Origin: Sulfobacillus thermosulfidooxidans | GTDB lineage: Bacteria > Bacillota > Sulfobacillia > Sulfobacillales > Sulfobacillaceae | Assembly: GCF_001280565.1 (NCBI RefSeq) | Contig: NZ_LGRO01000001.1 | Location: forward strand, 806,001-870,000 | Reading direction: 5' to 3' | DNA length: 64,000 nt | Shown: positions 1-9,307 of the stretch, piece after piece | Position numbering within the stretch: the stretch's first letter is position 1 | Layout: every line of letters begins with the position of its first letter | Notes under the pieces: model-generated | What the model saw: the letters and a program-made list of their open reading frames with translations, nothing else | The model's database searches: none | What the model was told of the DNA's origin: nothing | Made by a program: the position numbers and the translations under genes

Positions 1-1
1 C

Positions 2-754
2 AAAAGTTTTGATGAAGAAGTGGTTAGGCGTGTGGTTTCCGTTGACGTGGCACGTACAGTGCAACAAATGATGGTCGGCGTGGTATCAGAAGGCACAGGA
101 AAATTGGCCCAAGTGCCCGGATACCGGATTGCGGGTAAAACCGGTACTGCACAAAAAGTTGTGAACGGCCGCACAGAAAAAGGGATTTATATTGCATCAT
201 TTATTGGTTTTGGTCCTGTTCCCCATCCGGAAGTGGCTGTGATTGTGAATGTCGATGAACCCGTGGGAGCTTTTTATGGAGGACAAGTGGCTGCGCCTAT
301 TTTTGGAAATTTGGTCCGTAATATTTTTAGATATTTAAAGATTCCCGCCACTGAACCCATCAAACCGCCAAAACCAGGGGAACCAGCTATGGTACCGAGT
401 TTGGTAAATTTGGATCCGGAAACGGCCCAACAAGATGCCGCAGCGTTTGGTTTTCCGGTACAATTTGTAGGGCAAGGTGATGTAGTAGTTGACCAATCCA
501 TTGAATATGGCGGGTATCGACCGGCAGGAACAGTTCTACAACTGAGATTGGGTCGGTCTCCCCGTATCTATTTAGAGTGGGTTACGGTTCCCCGGTTCAC
601 TGGACTGACGATAAGCCAAGCGACTCAATTGGCGTGGGAACTTGGGGTGAATGTCTCGACGCAGGGCAAGGAGCAAGGCCATGTTCACAGGCAATCGATC
701 AAACCAGGAACACAAGTACGAGCTGGAACGACCATTCAGGTCTGGACCGGATAA
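2..754 (+). CDS. ftsI: Penicillin-binding protein (FtsI/SpoVD type), C-terminal part
   Basis: This is the 3' end of a class B transpeptidase that cross-links septal or spore peptidoglycan outside the membrane; the reading frame is open to the window edge, so the start is missing. The KTGT box of the transpeptidase fold is at 137-148. Two PASTA repeats follow, the first opening with MVPSLVNLDPETA and the second with VTVPRFTGLTISQA; both keep the usual P-x-(L/F)-x-(G/N/D) pattern. Position just before murE matches spoVD or pbpB in Bacillus. I cannot tell a division PBP from a spore-cortex PBP, because the N-terminal part is outside the window. The 79 bases to murE hold only its SD. Confidence 0.9.
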   Translation, partial: KSFDEEVVRRVVSVDVARTVQQMMVGVVSEGTGKLAQVPGYRIAGKTGTAQKVVNGRTEKGIYIASFIGFGPVPHPEVAVIVNVDEPVGAFYGGQVAAPIFGNLVRNIFRYLKIPATEPIKPPKPGEPAMVPSLVNLDPETAQQDAAAFGFPVQFVGQGDVVVDQSIEYGGYRPAGTVLQLRLGRSPRIYLEWVTVPRFTGLTISQATQLAWELGVNVSTQGKEQGHVHRQSIKPGTQVRAGTTIQVWTG

Positions 755-833
755 TGTCGCGTACGGGGAGATAAGACGAGTCGGACAGCCAGGACGGTTA
801 CGGTTAAAGGTAGGAAAGTAGGAGGCCTCGAGG

Positions 834-2315
834 ATGACTTTTAAGGATCTTATCGCAGCGATTCCCGGTGCAACCAGTGTCGGCGACACCAATATTGAAT
901 TGACAGGAATCGCCTATGATTCACGGCATGTAGAAGCGGGCAATTTGTTTTGTGCGATTCCAGGATTTCGGACAGACGGTCATTTATTTTGTCAAGAAGC
1001 TGCAAACCGCGGGGCCGTGGCATTTTTGGTTGAGCGAGCAGATGCGATTCCGAGCGGCAAGGCCGGGGTCGTTGTGCCTAACGCCCGTCAGGCAATGGCT
1101 TTGGTAGCCGACAGGTTTTACGGGAGCCCATCGAGTCGTTTGGCGATGATCGGTGTCACGGGCACCAATGGTAAAACCACCACGACGCATATTATCCGCG
1201 CTTTACTCGAGGCAAATGACATTCCCACCGGGTTGACCGGTACATTATATACCTTAATGGGTCAAGACACATATAAAGTGACGCGAACAACGCCAGAATC
1301 ACCAGATTTGCAAAGCATTTTGCGTCATATGGTTGACCGCGGAATGCGAGCGGCAGTTATGGAGGTTTCTTCACATGCGCTGGTGTTATCGCGAGTGGAT
1401 GAAGTTCAGTATGATATTGGAGTGTTTACCAATTTAACCCAAGATCATTTGGATTTTCATAAAGATTTAGAATCCTATTTTCAAGCTAAGGCGATCTTGT
1501 TCAAACGGTTAGGGCAGACCAAGAAGACTGGACCACGAGCGGCGATTATTAACATTGATGATGAGTACGGACGGCGTTTGATTAATATGTGCTCTGTACC
1601 AGTCATTACCTATGGACTGAGTGAAGGAGCGGATGTACGCGGCAGCATGGTTACAGTAGGAAGTCGTGGTGTACAGTTTTTGGCTACGTTCCCAGGAGGC
1701 GAGAAACAAGCCGTTGAATTTGATATGACAGGCACTTTTAATGTGTTAAATGCCTTAGCCGCAATGAGTGTTGGTTATATTTATGGCCTGTCACCCAGGC
1801 AAATGGCTGAGGCCTTGGCACGCTACCCAGGAGTTCCAGGACGATTCGAACGGATAGACGAAGGGCAACCCTTTACGGTTATTGTGGATTATGCTCATAC
1901 TCCTGACGGGGTGGAAAATGTTCTCAAGACGGCGAGAGAATTTACTGTAGGAGCCGTGCGTGTGGTATTTGGAGCAGGAGGGGATCGTGACCGGGGGAAG
2001 CGAGCTCTCATGGGTGAGGCTGCTGGGCGTTTGGCGGATTGGGTGATGTTAACGGCAGACAATCCGCGGTCAGAGGACCCGATGGATATTATCGCGCAGA
2101 TTCGGGAAGGATTGGCGCCAACAGGTACACCATTTGAAATTGAACTAGACCGGGAGCGGGCAATTCGCTTGGCGTTACAAAAAGCGCAACCGGGCGACGT
2201 GGTTTTTATTTTGGGCAAGGGGCATGAAACTTATCAAATTTATCGTGACGGTACGATTCATTTTGACGATCGCGAAGTTGCACGCCAGGCCTTACGGGAG
2301 CTCAAAAAATCATGA
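834..2315 (+). CDS. murE: UDP-MurNAc-tripeptide synthetase MurE
   Basis: Adds the third stem-peptide residue to UDP-MurNAc-L-Ala-D-Glu, using ATP, in the cytoplasm. The 493-residue length is normal. The Mur-ligase P-loop GVTGTNGKTTTTH is at residues 107-119, and DNPR at residues 409-412 is the signature of enzymes that add meso-diaminopimelate rather than lysine, so a DAP-type wall is expected. The start has GTAGGAGGCC upstream. The TGA stop overlaps the ATG of murF, which implies coupled translation within the cell-wall operon. Confidence 0.97.
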   Translation: MTFKDLIAAIPGATSVGDTNIELTGIAYDSRHVEAGNLFCAIPGFRTDGHLFCQEAANRGAVAFLVERADAIPSGKAGVVVPNARQAMALVADRFYGSPSSRLAMIGVTGTNGKTTTTHIIRALLEANDIPTGLTGTLYTLMGQDTYKVTRTTPESPDLQSILRHMVDRGMRAAVMEVSSHALVLSRVDEVQYDIGVFTNLTQDHLDFHKDLESYFQAKAILFKRLGQTKKTGPRAAIINIDDEYGRRLINMCSVPVITYGLSEGADVRGSMVTVGSRGVQFLATFPGGEKQAVEFDMTGTFNVLNALAAMSVGYIYGLSPRQMAEALARYPGVPGRFERIDEGQPFTVIVDYAHTPDGVENVLKTAREFTVGAVRVVFGAGGDRDRGKRALMGEAAGRLADWVMLTADNPRSEDPMDIIAQIREGLAPTGTPFEIELDRERAIRLALQKAQPGDVVFILGKGHETYQIYRDGTIHFDDREVARQALRELKKS

Positions 2316-3682
2316 TGGTCGTGAAAGTTCAGGATATCGTCGATTTCTGTTCCGCTAGAGCCTTGGGAGTCGAATTAGACGATGTGTTAAAGGATGTTAC
2401 CATTCATAGTCAAGAAGTTCGACCGGGATCCTTATTCGTGGCGCTTCCCGGGAGTCGAACTCATGGACATCAATTTGTCCCGGAGGTTTGGGAAAAAGGC
2501 GGCATTGCCATGGTGGAAAAGACTTTTGGACCCATCACAGGTCCTAGTCTTGTGGTCGAATCTCCTCTCATGGCAATGGGGACACTGACGCGGAGTCTCG
2601 TGGATGCCCGGCATATAACGGTTGTGGGAATAACCGGCAGTGTGGGGAAAACTAGTGCCAAAGAACTTATTGCGGCAACGTTGCAATCGCGTTTTGTGGT
2701 AGGGAAATCCCAGCAAAACTATAATACGGCGATTGGTATTCCTCTGTCCTTTCTGCGCAGTCCCCATTCGATGACCCACTTCGTCGCCGAAATGGGTATG
2801 AGGGCGTTAGGAGAAATCGCGCATTTAACAACTATCACACCGCCCGATGTCGCGGTGATTACAAATATTGGTCCAAACCATTTAGAGTCCTTAGGGAGTA
2901 TCAAAAACATTCAGCGGGCCAAAGGAGAAATTCTGCAGGGTCTGAAACCCCAAGGTACAGCAGTGCTTAATGCGGATGATCCATTGGTGCGTGAGTTAGG
3001 GGAACATCTATCCGGTCATCCGGTTTTGTGGTTTGGCCACAAATCGGGGGATGTTCTCATTGACCATGTTCACATGCTGGATACGGCGACGGAAGTCACA
3101 TTGAAATATCAAGGCGATGTCATGACAATTCGTATTCCCTGGTTAGGGGAACAACATGGATCCAATGTTGCGGCTGCATTTTTGGTAGGCACGGCATTAG
3201 GACTCCATCCTGACGAAATTCGGAGCGGCCTTGAACAGGTTGATCCGGGAACGAGCCGATTGCAGCGGAAGTCCCTAGGCTCCCTAATGATTTTGGCTGA
3301 TTATTATAATGCCAGTCCGCTATCAATGACTATGAGTCTTCAGGTCTTAGCAGCAAATAAGGCTATGGGTCGACGCATTGCCGTCCTGGGCGATATGTTG
3401 GAGTTGGGGACGCAAGAAGAATCCGGACATTGGCAAGTGGGAACTGCAGCAAGCCGCCGCGCCGATATAATTCTCGCTGTCGGACCTAGAGCGCAAATTA
3501 TCGCGAAAGCTGCTAATGTAGAAAAACCGGGAATCGCAATATGGGTCGCTAATTTGGATGAAGCTTATGGATGGCTTGAAAATCATCTGCGCGCGGGCGA
3601 CGTTGTTTTGCTGAAAGCCTCGCATGGTATGAATTTTGATGAACTGTACCAAAGGCTGAAAGATTGGGGGGGGCCATCTTGA
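2312..3682 (+). CDS. murF: UDP-MurNAc-tripeptide--D-Ala-D-Ala ligase MurF
   Basis: Adds D-Ala-D-Ala to complete the UDP-MurNAc-pentapeptide. The ATP loop GITGSVGKTSAKE is at about residues 106-118, followed by the family NYNTAIGIP segment; the C-terminal ligase domain contains DYYNASPLSM. Length (456) is usual. It starts inside the murE stop (ATGA) and its own TGA is overlapped by the probable TTG start of mraY. No odd residues were noticed. Confidence 0.96.
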   Translation: MMVVKVQDIVDFCSARALGVELDDVLKDVTIHSQEVRPGSLFVALPGSRTHGHQFVPEVWEKGGIAMVEKTFGPITGPSLVVESPLMAMGTLTRSLVDARHITVVGITGSVGKTSAKELIAATLQSRFVVGKSQQNYNTAIGIPLSFLRSPHSMTHFVAEMGMRALGEIAHLTTITPPDVAVITNIGPNHLESLGSIKNIQRAKGEILQGLKPQGTAVLNADDPLVRELGEHLSGHPVLWFGHKSGDVLIDHVHMLDTATEVTLKYQGDVMTIRIPWLGEQHGSNVAAAFLVGTALGLHPDEIRSGLEQVDPGTSRLQRKSLGSLMILADYYNASPLSMTMSLQVLAANKAMGRRIAVLGDMLELGTQEESGHWQVGTAASRRADIILAVGPRAQIIAKAANVEKPGIAIWVANLDEAYGWLENHLRAGDVVLLKASHGMNFDELYQRLKDWGGPS

Positions 3683-4626
3683 ACGTCGTTTATGCTGGTC
3701 TCCTTGGATTTGTTGTCGCCTTTGGACTCGGACCCATTGTCATTCCAGTTTTGCATCGGCTCAAATTTGGCCAGATGGTTCGAGATGTCGGTCCCCAATC
3801 GCATCTAAAAAAACAGGGAACCCCGACCATGGGGGGGTTATTATTTCTTTTACCTTTACCGTTGGCTGTCTTGTTATTTGCCGACAATAATCTCGAAGCA
3901 TGGGCATTAGTGACGTTAATTTGGTCCTACGGCATGATTGGTTTAGCCGATGATTTGTTGAAAGTGGTATTTAAACGACCGTTGGGACTTAAAGCGCGCG
4001 AAAAGTTGCTGTTTCAAATACTCTTTGCGGTAGCTTTTACGTGGTTAGCGGCACAACGTTTCCATGCGGATGGCCCCTATGTGTTACCGTTTCATTGGGG
4101 GACTGTGGCACTGCCTTGGATCTTTGGGCCATTGTCCGTTCTGGCCATTTTAGGGAGTGGTAATGCGGTTAATCTCACGGACGGTCTCGATGGACTAGCA
4201 GCCGGGGCTGTCACCTTGACGATGGCGTTCTTTGCGTTTTGGGGTGTTGTCCACCATCAAATGGCTCTAGCCGTGGTGTCAACCGCTCTTATTGGGTCTC
4301 TTATTGGCTTTTTGCGCTACAATATCCATCCAGCCCGTGTATTCATGGGAGACACGGGATCATTAGCTCTTGGGGCTGCATTGGCGGGGTCTGCTATTGT
4401 CTCGCGAACAACCCTGATTTTACCGATCATAGGCTTATTGTTTGTCCTCGAAACACTCTCCGTGATTATTCAGGTCTTAAGCTTCCGGCTAACTGGCAAA
4501 CGCGTTTTTCGCATGAGTCCATTGCACCACCATTTTGAATTGGGGGGATGGCCGGAAGAACGTGTTGTGGCGGTGTTTTGGCTAATTGCCGCCATAGGGG
4601 CTTGGTTGGCATGGTGGTGGATGTAA
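3679..4626 (+). CDS. mraY: Phospho-MurNAc-pentapeptide transferase MraY
   Basis: Membrane enzyme that transfers phospho-MurNAc-pentapeptide to undecaprenyl phosphate, making lipid I. The family motifs GLADDLLK, NLTDGLDGLAAG and PLHHHFE are all present, in a protein made mostly of hydrophobic helices (about ten). I prefer the TTG at 3679: it forms TTGA with the murF stop, has GGGGGG 8 bases upstream and gives a normal N-terminus; a TTG at 3664 would add five residues. The usual next gene, murD, is absent and ftsW follows instead. Confidence 0.95.
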   Translation: MNVVYAGLLGFVVAFGLGPIVIPVLHRLKFGQMVRDVGPQSHLKKQGTPTMGGLLFLLPLPLAVLLFADNNLEAWALVTLIWSYGMIGLADDLLKVVFKRPLGLKAREKLLFQILFAVAFTWLAAQRFHADGPYVLPFHWGTVALPWIFGPLSVLAILGSGNAVNLTDGLDGLAAGAVTLTMAFFAFWGVVHHQMALAVVSTALIGSLIGFLRYNIHPARVFMGDTGSLALGAALAGSAIVSRTTLILPIIGLLFVLETLSVIIQVLSFRLTGKRVFRMSPLHHHFELGGWPEERVVAVFWLIAAIGAWLAWWWM

Positions 4627-4658
4627 CGTCCTCGGTGAAGGCGGATGAAGGGGGAATC

Positions 4659-5759
4659 ATGATGAATACAGAAAGACGACGCATCGATTATCTGTTGTTG
4701 GCCGCTGTTTCCGCCCTGTTGGCTTTGGGAACGGTAGTCGTCTTTTCTGCGAGCGCCTCGACATCATTTAAGCAATTTGGAAATCCTTATTACTATGTGG
4801 AACATCAATTGATGTGGGCAGTTATCGGTATTCTGGCCATGATCGTTACGAGCCGGATAGATTATTGGCGCTATACCAAATTAATCTTTCCAGGATTTGT
4901 TCTATCTGTGCTGCTATTAATCGCGGTGCTAATTCCTCACGTAGGTATCGACATAAATGGGGCTCGTCGGTGGCTCGGGGTAGGATCACTGCAGATTCAG
5001 CCTTCGGAATTAGCCAAGTTAACCATGGTATTTTTGTTTGCTCGGTTATTTAGCTTGCACCGGGAGCAATTGGGTGATTTTTGGAGAGGCGTAATGCCCC
5101 ATATTTTATTAGCGTCGATTGTGTTTGTGTTAGTGCTAGCAGAACCGGACTTGGGCACCACGGTAGCTATTGCTGGCACATTTTTCGTGATGTTGTTCGT
5201 CAGCGGCGTTAAGAAACGGCACTTATTTGAATTAGCAGGTGCTGCAATTCCTGTTCTGGCCTGGGCGATGATTGCTGAACCCTACCGGCGCCAACGCTTA
5301 TTGGCGTTTCTTGACCCGTGGAAGCATCCATTAGGCGAGGGTTTTCACACCATTCAAGCCCTGTTAGCACTCGGTTCCGGAGGCGTTTTAGGAGTCGGAT
5401 TAGGCTATTCTCGCCAGGCACTGGGTTATTTGCCCGAAGCTTTTACCGATTTTATTTTCGCCATATTGGGTGAGGAACTGGGACTCATGGGAACGATTAC
5501 CGTGGTCTTATTATTCCTTTTGGTTGCTTGGAGAGGTTACCGAATTGCCATGAGAGCTCCTGACATGTTTTCAAGTCTGGTGGCAACCGGTTTGACGACG
5601 ATGATTGCGATCCAAGCCGCAATAAATATGGGTGTAGTGACAGCAACTCTTCCTGTTACCGGTATTACCTTACCCTTTATTAGTTATGGCGGGTCCTCTC
5701 TTGTTCTGAGTATGGCTGGAGTCGGAGTTCTTCTAAATATTAGTAAGCACGCAATGTAA
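4659..5759 (+). CDS. ftsW: SEDS lipid II polymerase FtsW/SpoVE
   Basis: SEDS-family glycosyltransferase that polymerises lipid II with a partner class B PBP at the septum. About ten hydrophobic helices, the QPSELAKL segment and the C-terminal PFISYGGSSL signature are visible. The chosen ATG-ATG at 4659 follows GAAGGGGG; an upstream in-frame start at 4548 would sit inside mraY and lacks a site. In Bacillus the gene at this place is spoVE, so it could serve vegetative division, sporulation or both. Length is 366 residues. Confidence 0.92.
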   Translation: MMNTERRRIDYLLLAAVSALLALGTVVVFSASASTSFKQFGNPYYYVEHQLMWAVIGILAMIVTSRIDYWRYTKLIFPGFVLSVLLLIAVLIPHVGIDINGARRWLGVGSLQIQPSELAKLTMVFLFARLFSLHREQLGDFWRGVMPHILLASIVFVLVLAEPDLGTTVAIAGTFFVMLFVSGVKKRHLFELAGAAIPVLAWAMIAEPYRRQRLLAFLDPWKHPLGEGFHTIQALLALGSGGVLGVGLGYSRQALGYLPEAFTDFIFAILGEELGLMGTITVVLLFLLVAWRGYRIAMRAPDMFSSLVATGLTTMIAIQAAINMGVVTATLPVTGITLPFISYGGSSLVLSMAGVGVLLNISKHAM

Positions 5760-5826
5760 GGGAAAGCATAATCTGAAAGTGGTCTCATCTTTTGGCCGAG
5801 ATACCGGTGAAGGAGCGATTTTGTTC

Positions 5827-6927
5827 ATGCGTTTGATAATTGCAGGAGGGGGTAGTGGCGGACATATTTATCCGGCGATAGCCATTGTTAAGTCGGTCAG
5901 GGATTTGGTGGGGACCTTAGATGTTCTTTACATTGGAACCAATCACGGCCTAGAACACGATCTTGTTCCCCGCCAGAATATTCCTTTTGCCACCATTCAT
6001 GCCAAAGGACTGCTCGTCAAAGGGTTAAATGGGAAGATGCGGGGAATGTGGGCGGCTCTACGAGGATTGTTTGAAGCGATGGGGCATATTCGACGGTTTA
6101 AGCCTGATGTAGTGGTCGGCACGGGAGGATATGTTTCAGGACCGGTGGGATTAGCTGCGGTGTTGCTGGGGGTGCCCTTGGTCCTGCAGGAGCAAAATGT
6201 GTGGCCCGGGTTTACCAACCGGACATTGGGTCCTCGGGCTAAACGGGTGATTGTGCCTTTTGAAGAAGCCAAAAAATATTTTCGGGCCGGCACCTCTTTT
6301 GCTGTGATTCCCAACCCTGTGGTCATCACCGTCGAACAAGATCGTGCGGCTCTACGCCAAGAGATGGATATTGCTGCTGACCAGGTAGTGATCTTGGCTA
6401 CGGGTGGTAGTCAAGGTGCCGAGGCTATCAACCGTTTTTGGTTGCAATTTTTGCCACGTTTCGAGGACCATCCCGAATGGGTTTTATTATGGGCAACCGG
6501 TCGTCGGTATTATACGGGAATCATGGAGCAATTGAAGCAAATCCCAAGTTGGAACCCAAAACAAGTTCGGGTCTTCGAATACTTTTATGAGATTCAAAAG
6601 TTTTATCGCATTAGCGATGTTTTTTTGGGACGGGCAGGGGCAATGACGATAGCCGACTGCATAGCGTTTGGGCTTCCGTCGATTTTGGTACCGTCCCCGC
6701 ATGTCAGTGAAGATCATCAAACAAAAAACGCGCAAGTGATTGCGAACCGTCAAGCCGGGATTTTGATACCTGAGCCGGATTTGCTGAAACGTGGCGAAAC
6801 GGAACTAATTGCCATCCTCAAAGATAGGGATCGACGTGGTAAAATGGCGTCGGCTGCTTTGGCGATTTATGACCCATTGGCGTCTGAAAAGATCGCACGG
6901 ACGATTCTCGAAGCCTACGAACATTAG
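5827..6927 (+). CDS. murG: UDP-GlcNAc:lipid I GlcNAc transferase MurG
   Basis: Membrane-associated glycosyltransferase (GT28) that converts lipid I to lipid II. The N-terminal GGGSGGHIYPA (residues 7-17) is the lipid-binding G-loop, and the C-terminal half carries GGSQGAEAIN and GRAGAMTIADCIAFGLPS, the UDP-GlcNAc site. ATG at 5827 gives the classical start MRLIIAGGG; a TTG at 5821 sits closer to the AGGAG and is possible. Length is 366 residues. It lies in the wall operon, 67 bases after ftsW. Confidence 0.95.
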   Translation: MRLIIAGGGSGGHIYPAIAIVKSVRDLVGTLDVLYIGTNHGLEHDLVPRQNIPFATIHAKGLLVKGLNGKMRGMWAALRGLFEAMGHIRRFKPDVVVGTGGYVSGPVGLAAVLLGVPLVLQEQNVWPGFTNRTLGPRAKRVIVPFEEAKKYFRAGTSFAVIPNPVVITVEQDRAALRQEMDIAADQVVILATGGSQGAEAINRFWLQFLPRFEDHPEWVLLWATGRRYYTGIMEQLKQIPSWNPKQVRVFEYFYEIQKFYRISDVFLGRAGAMTIADCIAFGLPSILVPSPHVSEDHQTKNAQVIANRQAGILIPEPDLLKRGETELIAILKDRDRRGKMASAALAIYDPLASEKIARTILEAYEH

Positions 6928-6942
6928 CAGGAGGGGTGTGCA

Positions 6943-7926
6943 TTGAACGCGTCAGAGATTATTAGTGAATTGCGTCACTGGGATATTGGTCCGGTACTAG
7001 AAAATGAACCATTATCTCGGCACACCTCCTTTCGCATTGGCGGCCCAGCATCCGTTTATGTTCAACCGAATTCGCAAGAGCATTTGATTCAGCTATTGAA
7101 CTGGGTTGACCAGCATCAAATTCCTTTTTTTGTATTAGGTCAAGGAACCAATGTAATAGTGTCGGACCTTGGATTAGATGCTGTCGTCATTTCGACCTCA
7201 AGAGCGTTACGCCACATCGTGGTTGAACCGGAACGCATCGTGGCCGGGGCAGGAGTCTTACTAACCAAATTGGCCCATAAAGCGCATCAAGCGGCGCTTC
7301 AGGGACTAGAGTTTGCGGTGAGTATTCCTGGAACTTTGGGTGGTGCTTTGGTGATGAATGCCGGAGCTCACGGATCCGAAATGCGTAACATTGTGGAGCA
7401 AATACGGGTGTGGGAACCGGGATATGGCATCAAGACATTAAGTGCCACAGACGCGGGATTTGAGTACCGCCGGAGTCAATTTATGGTGCGTCATTGGATT
7501 GCTTTGGAAGCGAGCATGACGCTTAAGCCTGGCGATATGCATGCCATTTTAGACAACATGCGTCATTTTATGGATTACCGAAAACGAACCCAGCCTGTCG
7601 GAGATGCCAACGCTGGTAGTGTGTTTAAAAATCCTCATCCCGATTATGCTGGTCGGTTGATTGAGAGCATTGGCGCTAAAGGTTGGCATGTAGGGGATGC
7701 AGTGGTATCTCCAGTGCATGCGAACTTTATTGTCAATCGGGGCAAGGCCAAAGCTCGGGATGTCTTAACGCTGATGCGACGGATTCGCTGTCATGTGTTC
7801 CAGCGCTATCATATTGTGTTGCGGCCCGAAGTGCGCTGGATCGGGCCCGGAGAGGGAGGAACCGAGGGAACATGGGAGAATTTGTGGTACGGGGAAGGCG
7901 GCGGCTTACAGGGACCGTGCGAGTAA
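6943..7926 (+). CDS. murB: UDP-N-acetylenolpyruvoylglucosamine reductase MurB
   Basis: FAD/NADPH enzyme that reduces the enolpyruvyl group to make UDP-MurNAc. The FAD-binding segment includes VLGQGTNVIVSD and SIPGTLGGALVMNAGA; the catalytic serine region GSVFKNP and the C-terminal Glu of LRPEVRWIG are present, as in type II MurB. TTG start with GCAGGAGGGG upstream. The last 55 bases overlap the start of murA in another frame, giving a C-terminal tail of about 20 residues after LRPEVRWIG that is rich in Gly and Glu and may be dispensable. Confidence 0.95.
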   Translation: MNASEIISELRHWDIGPVLENEPLSRHTSFRIGGPASVYVQPNSQEHLIQLLNWVDQHQIPFFVLGQGTNVIVSDLGLDAVVISTSRALRHIVVEPERIVAGAGVLLTKLAHKAHQAALQGLEFAVSIPGTLGGALVMNAGAHGSEMRNIVEQIRVWEPGYGIKTLSATDAGFEYRRSQFMVRHWIALEASMTLKPGDMHAILDNMRHFMDYRKRTQPVGDANAGSVFKNPHPDYAGRLIESIGAKGWHVGDAVVSPVHANFIVNRGKAKARDVLTLMRRIRCHVFQRYHIVLRPEVRWIGPGEGGTEGTWENLWYGEGGGLQGPCE

Positions 7927-9128
7927 ACGGCGCCAAAAACGCTGCCTTGCCGATCATGGCAGCAACGGTTCTTGCTAGTCGTCCCGTTTTATTGCATGAT
8001 GTGCCGGACTTGCGCGATATTCGTGTTATGAGCCAAGTGCTTCAGGCCTTAGGAGCCGAAGTGGAACGACAGGGTTCCGATATCTTTGTGGACCCAAGAA
8101 CTATTAATAACTATGTGGTTCCGGCGGAATTAATGCAAGAAATGCGCGCTTCAATTTTTTTATTGGGACCGTTATTAGCACGTCTAGGGGCAGCAGAAGC
8201 TACACAACCCGGGGGCTGTGCCATTGGACAACGTCCCATTGATTTGCATTTATACGCCTTAGGACAATTGGGGGCCCGAATTTGCGATGAAGACGGCCGT
8301 ACTGTCTTGCGCGCTGAGCGGCTTCGTGGAAATGAAGTACATTTTCCATTTCCCAGTGTGGGAGCCACAGAAAATGTTCTGATGGCTGCTGCAATGGCAG
8401 AGGGCGAAACGCGGATTCGTAATGCCGCTATGGAACCCGAGATTGTGGATTTGGCGCAATTTCTCGAAAAATTGGGAGCAACTGTTCGCGGAGCCGGTAC
8501 CCCAGATATCCGGGTTACCGGGAATCCTCACCTGGGTACAACCGAACACACCATTATTGGAGACCGGATTGAGGCGGCGACATTTATTTTAGCTGTGGCC
8601 GCTACGGGCGGAGATATTGTGGTGCAAAACTGCATGGTTGATCATTTACCCGGGTTGTGGACACGACTGAAAGAACTGGGTGTCATAATTGAGGAGCTGG
8701 ATGCGGAAACAGTCCGTGTTGTCAGTGAAGGCGTTTTTAAGCCCTGCCCAGTGTCCATTGCTACGGCACCTTATCCCGGATTTGCGACGGATTTGCAGCC
8801 CCAATTTATGAGCTTTCTCTTGCAAGTTCCAGGGGTTCATTTAATCACCGAACGCGTGTTCGAAAATCGTTTAGGCCATACGATCGAATTACGAAGGCTT
8901 GGAGCGCAAATTGTCGCAGATCAGCGGGTAGCTCTCATTTATGGCGGTCATCCATTACATGGGACCGTGGTTACGGCCCCTGATCTCCGAGCAGGGGCCG
9001 CGTTGGTCAATGCGGCTTTAATTGCAGAAGGGGAAACGGTGATTCGTGGACGCGAAGTGATAGAACGTGGATACGAAAATCTGGATTATCGTCTGCGTTC
9101 TTTAGGCGCAGACATTGTCGCCAGATAG
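7872..9128 (+). CDS. murA: UDP-GlcNAc 1-carboxyvinyltransferase MurA
   Basis: First committed step of peptidoglycan synthesis: transfers enolpyruvate from PEP to UDP-GlcNAc. The catalytic, fosfomycin-reactive Cys is residue 116 in GGCAIGQRPIDLHL, matching Cys115 of E. coli. The N-terminal VNGAKNAALP binding segment is at 18-27. The ATG at 7872 is chosen because of GGGAGGAACCGAGGG upstream and the standard MGEFVVRG start; an in-frame start at 7683 would intrude far into murB. Length 418 is typical. murA normally precedes ftsQ, which is missing here. Confidence 0.96.
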   Translation: MGEFVVRGRRRLTGTVRVNGAKNAALPIMAATVLASRPVLLHDVPDLRDIRVMSQVLQALGAEVERQGSDIFVDPRTINNYVVPAELMQEMRASIFLLGPLLARLGAAEATQPGGCAIGQRPIDLHLYALGQLGARICDEDGRTVLRAERLRGNEVHFPFPSVGATENVLMAAAMAEGETRIRNAAMEPEIVDLAQFLEKLGATVRGAGTPDIRVTGNPHLGTTEHTIIGDRIEAATFILAVAATGGDIVVQNCMVDHLPGLWTRLKELGVIIEELDAETVRVVSEGVFKPCPVSIATAPYPGFATDLQPQFMSFLLQVPGVHLITERVFENRLGHTIELRRLGAQIVADQRVALIYGGHPLHGTVVTAPDLRAGAALVNAALIAEGETVIRGREVIERGYENLDYRLRSLGADIVAR

Positions 9129-9307
9129 CCGCATATGCCTGTCAATGGTGTTTTGGGCCGTAATGGACTAGTATGGCGCGATTTTTCCAGCAAGTGGGTA
9201 GACCAGACAAAATTCTATCATTCTGTTCATTGAATGCAGGAATATTGGCTTAGCAGCGAGAAAAGGTAGAGGGGAGTATTGTCGATAAAGTCAGCCGGAG
9301 GTGTGAT

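Noticed and set aside
7872-7926. murB-murA overlap as a sign of a frameshift
   Set aside because: Both proteins have complete family motifs and normal lengths; the overlap only extends the murB tail.
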